From the NCBI GenBank assembly GCA_052388025.1, contig JBQTIP010000291.1, forward strand, positions 1 through 20,883: a stretch of DNA of 20,883 nt, written 5' to 3'. This stretch comes from JBQTIP01 sp052388025 (GTDB lineage Bacteria; Actinomycetota; UBA4738; HRBIN12). Position 1 is the first letter of the stretch. Each line of letters starts with the position of its first letter. Position numbers and translations under genes: made by a program. Shown here one piece after another: positions 14,158-20,883 of the stretch. The notes beneath the pieces are model-generated. The model had not been told where the DNA came from. It saw nothing but the letters and a program-made list of their open reading frames with translations, and did not search any database.

Positions 14158-14241
14158 GCCGGGGTGGAGGAATTGGCAGACTCGGCGCCCTCAAAAGGCG
14201 CTGGGCGTACGCCCGTGCGGGTTCGAGTCCCGCCCCCGGCA
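14158..14241 (+). tRNA. tRNA-Leu, anticodon CAA
   Basis: A complete class II tRNA of 84 bases. Acceptor arm GCCGGGG (14158-14164) pairs with CCCCGGC (14234-14240), with discriminator A14241. The D arm is GAG/CTC with a TTGGCAGA-type loop. Anticodon arm GCGCC (14185-14189)/GGCGC (14197-14201) encloses the loop CTCAAAA, so the anticodon is CAA (14192-14194), reading UUG. The long variable arm GGGCG-TA-CGCCC is diagnostic for Leu/Ser, and position-by-position the D arm and A discriminator fit Leu. The T arm is GCGGG-TTCGAGT-CCCGC. The 3' CCA is not encoded, so the CCA-adding enzyme must supply it. It is transcribed opposite to all its protein-gene neighbours. Confidence 0.96.
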
Positions 14242-14262
14242 CTTCGCTCCGCTGCACGTCGC

Positions 14263-15417
14263 TCAGACGACGTGGGCTTCCCTGATCAGGTTGCCGCCGG
14301 CGAACCGTTGCAGCCCGAGGCTCGACACGTCGACCGTCGTCGCTTCCCCGTCGACGATCATCTCCGCGATCAGCTTCCCCACCAGCGGCGCGTGCTGGAA
14401 TCCGTGCCCGCTGAAGCCGTTCGCGAGGAATAGCCCCTCGACCGACGGCACCGGGCCGATGATGGCGTGCCGATCGGGCGTCATCTCGTACAGGCCGCAC
14501 CAGGTCCGCGCGATCCCGGCTCGCTCCAGGGGCGGGAAGACCCGAACGGCAGTGGGAAGCAGCTCGCTCTCGATGAACTCGTCGTCGACGCGCGTCTCGA
14601 ACGACGGCCGCTCGGTGGGGCTCCCCATCCCCAACAGCGCCCCGGTTCCCTCCCGGTGGAAGTAGAAGCTGGTTTCCGCGTCGATCACCAGCGTTCGCCG
14701 CGCGGGGACGCCGTTGAACGGCCCGGTCACGACCACGTTCCGTGGTACCGGCTCCAGCGGCAGGTCCACGCCGGCTGTGGCGGCGAGGAGTCCCGCCCAG
14801 GGCCCGGCGGCGTTCACAACTACCCGAGTCGACACGTCGCCCGCTGCGGCCGTGACTCCGCGGACCCGACCCGACTCGACGACGATGCCGCTCACCTCGA
14901 CGCCGGTCTCGATCTCCGCCCCGGCGCGCCGGGCTGTGGTCGCGTAACCGAGGGTTAGCCCCGAGGGGTCCGCGATGCCGTCGTCCGGGCAGAACGTCGC
15001 CCCGACTAGATCTGCGGTCGCGATCCCCGGCGCCAGAGCAGCCGCCTCCTCTGGCGCCAGGAGCCGCGCATCGACCCCGAGCGAGCGCTGCATCTCCGCT
15101 GCGGCGGCGAACCGTTCCCAGACCGCGTCGCTCCGAACGAGGAACAGGTAGCCGTCAAGGGACACGTCGAGCGGGATCCCGTGGGTCTGCTCGAACGAGG
15201 TGATCATCGGCACGCTGGCGAGCGACATCCGCACGTTGATCTCGCTGGAGAACTGGTGCCGGAAGCCGCCCGCGCAGGCCCCGGTGGCTCCGGTCCCGAG
15301 GGCGTCGGCGCGCTCGAGCAGCAGGACGGACCCTACCCCCATCACGGAGAGGTGATACGCGGTGCTCGCCCCGACGACGCCTCCGCCGACGACCACGACG
15401 TCGGCCGAGCGCCTCAT
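14263..15417 (-). CDS. FAD-dependent oxidoreductase, DAO family (sarcosine oxidase beta/glycine oxidase-like)
   Basis: A 384-residue flavoenzyme. The N-terminal ADP-binding fold reads DVVVVGGGVVGASTAYHLS (G-x-G-x-x-G at 11-16) with Glu35 for the ribose. TGACAGGFRHQFSSE follows, and the C-terminal FAD motif ends with ANGFSGHGFQHAPLVGKLIAEM, the form typical of SoxB-like DAO enzymes. Family members oxidise the C-N bond of sarcosine, glycine, proline, D-amino acids or N-methyl amino acids to an imine. The exact substrate is not readable. Its start ATG 15417 overlaps the stop of the reductase gene in an ATGA junction, so both are made together and both belong to the liv operon. It is the last gene of that operon; the convergent tRNA-Leu ends 22 bases beyond its stop. 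Confidence 0.9.
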   Translation of the reverse strand: MRRSADVVVVGGGVVGASTAYHLSVMGVGSVLLLERADALGTGATGACAGGFRHQFSSEINVRMSLASVPMITSFEQTHGIPLDVSLDGYLFLVRSDAVWERFAAAAEMQRSLGVDARLLAPEEAAALAPGIATADLVGATFCPDDGIADPSGLTLGYATTARRAGAEIETGVEVSGIVVESGRVRGVTAAAGDVSTRVVVNAAGPWAGLLAATAGVDLPLEPVPRNVVVTGPFNGVPARRTLVIDAETSFYFHREGTGALLGMGSPTERPSFETRVDDEFIESELLPTAVRVFPPLERAGIARTWCGLYEMTPDRHAIIGPVPSVEGLFLANGFSGHGFQHAPLVGKLIAEMIVDGEATTVDVSSLGLQRFAGGNLIREAHVV

Positions 15418-16337
15418 CCCACGAGCCGGTCGAGGGCAGCCCGGGCAACGACCAGGTCCTCGAAGGCGACCCCGACCGACTTGAAGACCGTCACGTCCTG
15501 CGGACCGCGCCGGACTCGTGTCCCGCGCACGACGTCGGACAGCTCGACGATGTCGTCCGTCGTGATTACACCGGCGCCGATGGGCATCAGTAGGTCACCC
15601 GCCTCCTCGAGCGCCGCGTCGCGGGTCTCGACGACGAGCCGCCCGCGCCGGACGGTCGTCTCATCCAGCTCGCGCATGTCGGGCCGGTAAGAGCCGACCG
15701 CGTTCACGTGAGCCCCGGCCGGCAGGAGTGACCCGTCGAAGACCGGCTCCGCGCTCGTCGTGCACGTGCAGACGATATCGGCCTCCGTGACCGCCGCCGG
15801 GTCGCCGACCTCGGCGGCGAGACCGAGGGAGCGGCCCCGTCCGGCGAGATCCGCTGCCGGCCCCGGGCTCCTCGAGACCACGACGACAGACTGGATCGGC
15901 CGGACGGCGCGCATGGCGTCCAGGTGCGCCCCGGCCTGGACCCCGGCCCCGAAGATCACCAGCCGGTCCGCCTCCGGGCGGGCGAGGTGACGGGTGGCGA
16001 GCCCTGAGACGGCGCCCGTCCGGAGGCCGGTCAGCGCGGCTCCGTCGATGATCGCCTCGGGGACCTGCGAGTCCGCCGAGAACAGGACGTACACGCCCTG
16101 GACGAACGGCAGCCCTCGCTCCGGGTTTCCGGGGGACAGCGTCACGAGCTTCACACCGATGCCTGCCGTCCCCGAGGCCGGCATCAGCAGGATCTCGCCG
16201 GCGTCGGTGCCCACCCGCACGCGTTGAGGAGCATCGGGCAGCCTGTCCGCGCCGAACGCCGCCTCGAGGGCATCGACGGCGTCCGCCACGGGGAGCAAGC
16301 GGTAGAGCTGGTCGGCGTCGATCACTGGGAGCTCCAT
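15414..16337 (-). CDS. Ornithine cyclodeaminase/mu-crystallin family NAD(P)-dependent protein
   Basis: A 307-residue enzyme of the OCD superfamily, whose members include ornithine cyclodeaminase, pyrroline-2-carboxylate reductase, alanine dehydrogenase and opine-type enzymes. Visible parts: substrate-side Lys63 (GIGVKLVTLSPGN), Arg106 (LTGLRTGAVSGLATRHLA), nucleotide loop FGAGVQA at 129-135 with VVVVSRSP closing the next strand, and VNAVGSYRPDMRELD at 211-225 with Asp220. Classical cyclodeaminases have a G-D-C-P-G-K-T-E-L sequence at this last place. Its absence argues for a reductase or dehydrogenase rather than true ornithine cyclodeaminase. ATG 16337 overlaps the livF stop by one base (TGATG). 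Longer readings to 16934 lie within livF. Its placement between a Liv transporter and a DAO oxidase suggests it handles the imine made from the imported compound. Confidence 0.9.
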   Translation of the reverse strand: MELPVIDADQLYRLLPVADAVDALEAAFGADRLPDAPQRVRVGTDAGEILLMPASGTAGIGVKLVTLSPGNPERGLPFVQGVYVLFSADSQVPEAIIDGAALTGLRTGAVSGLATRHLARPEADRLVIFGAGVQAGAHLDAMRAVRPIQSVVVVSRSPGPAADLAGRGRSLGLAAEVGDPAAVTEADIVCTCTTSAEPVFDGSLLPAGAHVNAVGSYRPDMRELDETTVRRGRLVVETRDAALEEAGDLLMPIGAGVITTDDIVELSDVVRGTRVRRGPQDVTVFKSVGVAFEDLVVARAALDRLVG

Positions 16338-17062
16338 CACAGCTCCCCGAGGTACGCCTCCCTCATGAGCGGGTTCGCGAGCAGCGCCTCGGCTGTATCG
16401 GACAAAACGATCTGGCCGGTCTGAAGCACGTATCCACGGTCGGCGATCGAGAGCGCCATGTTCGCGTTCTGCTCGACGACGAAGACGGTCGTCCCGAGCG
16501 CGTTGATCTGCTGGATGGTCTTGAAGACCTGGTCGACCAGGATCGGGGCGAGCCCCATCGACGGCTCGTCCATCAGCAGCACCTTCGGGCTCGCCATCAG
16601 AGCCCGTCCCATGGCGACCATCTGCTGCTCGCCCCCGGACAGCGTGCCCGCCTTCTGCTTCAGCCGCTCGCGCACCCGTGGGAACGTCTCGAGCACCTTC
16701 TCGCGATCCTCCGCGATGCCGCTCTTGTCCGTGCGCTGGTAGGCACCGAGCTCCAGGTTCTCCGAGACCGTCATGTTGCTGAACAGACGGCGGTTCTCCG
16801 GGACCATCGAGATGCCACGGCGGACGACCTCCGTGGTCGGCAGCCCGCTCACGACCTCGCCGTCCAGAGCCACCTCGCCCTCGCTGGGCTTCACCATTCC
16901 CAGGATCGTCTTGAGCGTCGTCGTCTTGCCGCACGCGTTTCCACCCAGCAGGCAGACCATCTCGCCCTTGTAGATCTCGACGTCGACGTTGCGCAGCACC
17001 GATACGAGCCCGTAATGGGTGCTGACGTTCCGAAGCTCCAAGACGGGCCGGCTGTCGCTCAC
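16337..17062 (-). CDS. livF: Liv-type ABC transporter ATP-binding protein LivF
   Basis: A 241-residue ATPase, one of the two that drive Liv (HAAT) importers. Motifs: Walker A GGNACGKT (40-47, a known LivF variant of GxxGxGKT), the LivF-typical ISMVPENRRLFSNMTVSENLELG, signature LSGGEQ (141-146), Walker B VLLMDEPSMGLAP and switch region VVEQNANMAL. The last uses Gln-Asn in place of the His loop seen in exporters, as is normal for LivF. It starts at GTG 17062, overlapping the livG stop by four bases, and ends one base into the reductase gene. It would pair with LivG under LivH and LivM. Confidence 0.94.
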   Translation of the reverse strand: MSDSRPVLELRNVSTHYGLVSVLRNVDVEIYKGEMVCLLGGNACGKTTTLKTILGMVKPSEGEVALDGEVVSGLPTTEVVRRGISMVPENRRLFSNMTVSENLELGAYQRTDKSGIAEDREKVLETFPRVRERLKQKAGTLSGGEQQMVAMGRALMASPKVLLMDEPSMGLAPILVDQVFKTIQQINALGTTVFVVEQNANMALSIADRGYVLQTGQIVLSDTAEALLANPLMREAYLGEL

Positions 17063-17837
17063 CCCGCCGCCTTCGTGCCGAGGTAGGCCTCGATCACGTG
17101 GGGATCGTTCGCCACCTTCTCGTAGGAGCCCTCGGCGATCTTCCGCCCGTAGTCGCAGGCCACGACGCGATCGGACACGCCCTTGACCACCCGCATGTCG
17201 TGCTCGATCACCATGACCGTGAGCCCTCGCTCGTCGCGCATCCGCACGATGTGGTCTCGTAGCTCGAGCGTCTCGTGCGGGTTCATCCCAGCGGTCGGCT
17301 CGTCGAGGAGCAGTAGGTCCGGCTCCGTTGCCAGCGCCCGGGCCATCTCCAGGCGACGCCGGTTCGCATAGGAAAGCGCGAACGCGGGCTGCTCCTGACG
17401 GTATCCGGCCAGGCGCGAGCCGAAGAAGTTGAGCGCGTCCTTCGCCTTCTCCCGGACCACGCTTTCCTCGCGCGCCGTCCTAGGCGGTCTCACGACGGCC
17501 CCGAACACGCCCGACCTGGTGCGGCAGTGCTGCCCCACCATGGCGTTCTCGAGCACGGTCATGTTGGCGAACAGGTGGACGGTCTGGAACGTGCGGCCGA
17601 CGCCGAGCTTCGTTATCTGGTGCGGGCGAAGGCCGACGATGCTCTCTCCCCGGTACAGGATGTCGCCCTCCTCCGGCGGGTAGAGGCCCGTGATGACGTT
17701 GAACAGCGTGCTCTTGCCGGCGCCGTTCGGGCCGATCACGCTCACGATCTCGCCCTCCTCGACGTACATGTCCAGGCCGGAAAGCGCGGCCAGGCCGCCG
17801 AAGCGCTTGTGGACTCCGCGGATCTCGAGCAAGTGGG

Positions 17838-17841
<4 letters not shown>
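17059..17841 (-). CDS. livG: Liv-type ABC transporter ATP-binding protein LivG
   Basis: A 260-residue ATPase. Walker A is GPNGAGKS (37-44). VGRTFQTVHLFANMTVLENAMVG is the LivG Q-loop region, LLLLDEPTAGMNPHE is Walker B and D loop, and VMVIEHDM holds the switch His. The C-terminus (IAEGSYEKVANDPHVIEAYLG) is the LivG-specific tail. The signature motif is LSYANRRRLE at 156-165, with Ala-Asn replacing Gly-Gln of LSYGQ. The start GTG 17841 makes a GTGA overlap with livM. The frame extends to 17928, but that part is inside the livM tail. Partner of LivF. Confidence 0.93.
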
Positions 17842-19636
<1,795 letters not shown>

Positions 19637-19637
<1 letters not shown>

Positions 19638-20743
19638 CACACCTTCTCTGCCTCGCCCGATCCGAGCAATCCACCCGGTCGGAAGATGAGCACGAGCACG
19701 AGCACGAAGAAGGTGAACGCGTCCTTCAGCTGGAACGGCGATGGCACCCCGTAGCCCGTGAGGATCAGCGCCGGACCGAGAGACTGGAGTAGCCCGAGGG
19801 TGACGCCGCCGAGCGCGGCACCCGAGATGCTGCCGATCCCGCCCAGGACGGCGGCGGTGAACGCCGCGATCCCGGGTCGGAACCCCATGGAGAAGTTCAC
19901 CGTCTCGAACGTGATCGCGTACAGCACCGCCGCGACACCGGCGAGCAGGCCGCCGATCGCGAACGTGGTCAGGATCACCCGGTCGACCTTGATCCCCATC
20001 AAGCTCGCGATCTCGCTGTCCGCGGCGACCGCACGCATCGACTTCCCGGTCGTGGTCCGCGCGATGAACAGCGACAGGGCCGCCACGGCGACGATCACCG
20101 TGACGAACACCACCACCTGGACCCGTTCGAGCTCGAGACCCAGGAGCGTCCAGGTCCCCCCCAGGGCCGCGGGCACCCCGAACCCCTTCGACTGGGGTCC
20201 GAAGAACCCGCGCGCCGTGTTCTGAAGGAACAACGAGGCACCGATCGCGGTGATCAGGGGGACTAGGCGGGGCGCGCCCCGCAGCGGGCGGTAGGCGATC
20301 CGCTCCAGCAAGACCGCGACCGTCATCGACGCCACCATCGCGACCAGCAGCATGATGGCCATCGACGGGATGGGATGCCGGTCAAGGAATCCGCTCGCCT
20401 CGTACGCGTCGGAGAAGAAGAACGCGGCGAACGCGCCCATCATGAACACCTCGCCGTGGGCGAAGTTGATCATCCGCAAGATCCCGTACACGAGCGTGTA
20501 GCCGAGGGCGATCAGCGCGATGATCGAGCCCTGGGCGACGCCCAGGACGATGAAGTCCCGCCACGCACCCGCCGAGTACCGCTCGTCCGGCGGCAGCGTG
20601 AGGGTCCTGACCGCGCCGATCGTGACGATGGACACGATCAGGACCGACAGGACGATCAGGACGATCTTCCGCCAGGGCAGGCGTTCGAGGCGACCGAGCT
20701 GCGCGCCGCGGACCTCGGTCCGTTCCTGGGTCCCCCTGGCCAT
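19637..20743 (-). CDS. livH: Liv-type ABC transporter permease LivH
   Basis: A 368-residue permease and first gene of the liv operon. The conserved LivH core begins at about residue 68 (GVAQGSIIALIALGYTLVYGILRMINFAHGE, of which ALGYTLVYG and RMINFAHGE are diagnostic). It includes the coupling loop TTTGKSMRAVAADSEIASLMGI, the segment FRPGIAAFTAAVLGGIGSISGAALGG, and the terminal FVLVLVLIFRPGGLLG. The first 65 residues add a charged N-terminus and one membrane helix (KIVLIVLSVLIVSIVTIG), longer than E. coli LivH of about 308 residues. ATG 20743 has no clear ribosome site. A TAGGCT -10-like hexamer lies ten bases upstream, so the message may be leaderless. Confidence 0.94.
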
Positions 20744-20883
20744 CGTCCGCGGAAGCCTAGCCCATCCCTAGTGACGCCGCTGCGGGGGGGGCGGGGGGCC
20801 CCCCCCCGCGTTCCCTGGCGGTGGGGCAAAATTTGGGGGGGCCCCGTCTTGGGGTAGCGGTAGACCGGGTCGGGGGGGGCCGC
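20744..20883. other. Contig-end region with G/C homopolymers
   Basis: Upstream of livH the sequence contains several runs of 6-9 G or C, and no open frame with a recognisable family. A TAGGCT at 20754-20759 on the minus strand could be the livH -10. From about 20784 on, the homopolymer runs look like low-quality sequence or a failing assembly, so I would not read features from it. Confidence 0.5.

Noticed and set aside
14217..14241. tRNA-Leu 3' end as an attachment site of an integrated element
   Set aside because: No integrase gene, no second copy of the 3' end in the window, and the neighbouring genes look like stable transport genes.
12579..14285. A 568-codon open frame on the plus strand
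   Set aside because: It crosses two binding-protein genes on the other strand, a promoter and a tRNA. Its composition is Arg/Pro/Ala/Gly-rich shadow sequence.
20784..20830. G/C-run palindrome as an origin or transposon end
   Set aside because: The symmetry comes from homopolymer runs, which are more simply explained by contig-end sequence error.

Overview
This 20.9 kb window is visibly very G+C-rich, with GTG starts and many 1- or 4-base stop/start overlaps. Gene order and protein sequence point to Actinomycetota. The run polA - rpsA - coaE on one strand is the order known from Mycobacterium tuberculosis (Rv1629-Rv1631). The S1 protein closely matches the actinobacterial form, and Pol I carries the Tyr-type O helix of that group. 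The non-core genes look like those of an uncultivated or environmental lineage. The right edge ends in G/C homopolymers typical of a weak contig end.

Layout, left to right. (1) 1-169, minus: start of an amino-acid-binding lipoprotein cut by the edge. (2) 283-8005, minus: polA, rpsA, coaE, a HAD hydrolase, a DUF2203 protein, and an ABC-2 exporter pair (ATPase and permease). (3) 8053-9710, plus: a DtxR-family metal regulator, then an FTR1/EfeU iron permease. A good sigma-70 promoter and a DtxR-box-like palindrome lie between them. (4) 9711-10138: gap between convergent genes. It holds a strong plus-strand promoter followed by about 230 bases of dense inverted repeats, which I call a candidate structured RNA. 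(5) 10139-12742, minus: a polar amino-acid ABC importer (binding lipoprotein, permease, ATPase) with its own promoter. (6) 12900-14054, minus: a Liv-type binding lipoprotein. (7) 14158-14241, plus: tRNA-Leu(CAA). (8) 14263-20743, minus: livH, livM, livG, livF, an ornithine-cyclodeaminase-family reductase and a DAO-family FAD oxidoreductase, all overlapping like a single operon.

How the genes work together. Group 8 with the lipoprotein of group 6 looks like an uptake-plus-oxidation system for an amino or imino acid. The two enzymes could interconvert cyclic imines and proline-like compounds, but the substrate cannot be read from sequence. Group 3 looks like a small iron-uptake unit with local control, except that its regulator has lost two of the usual metal ligands. 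The most novel-looking item is the structured-RNA candidate at 9880-10110. The unusual regulator, the LivM with a long membrane extension, and a 12-bp hairpin at the start of the amino-acid permease gene come next.
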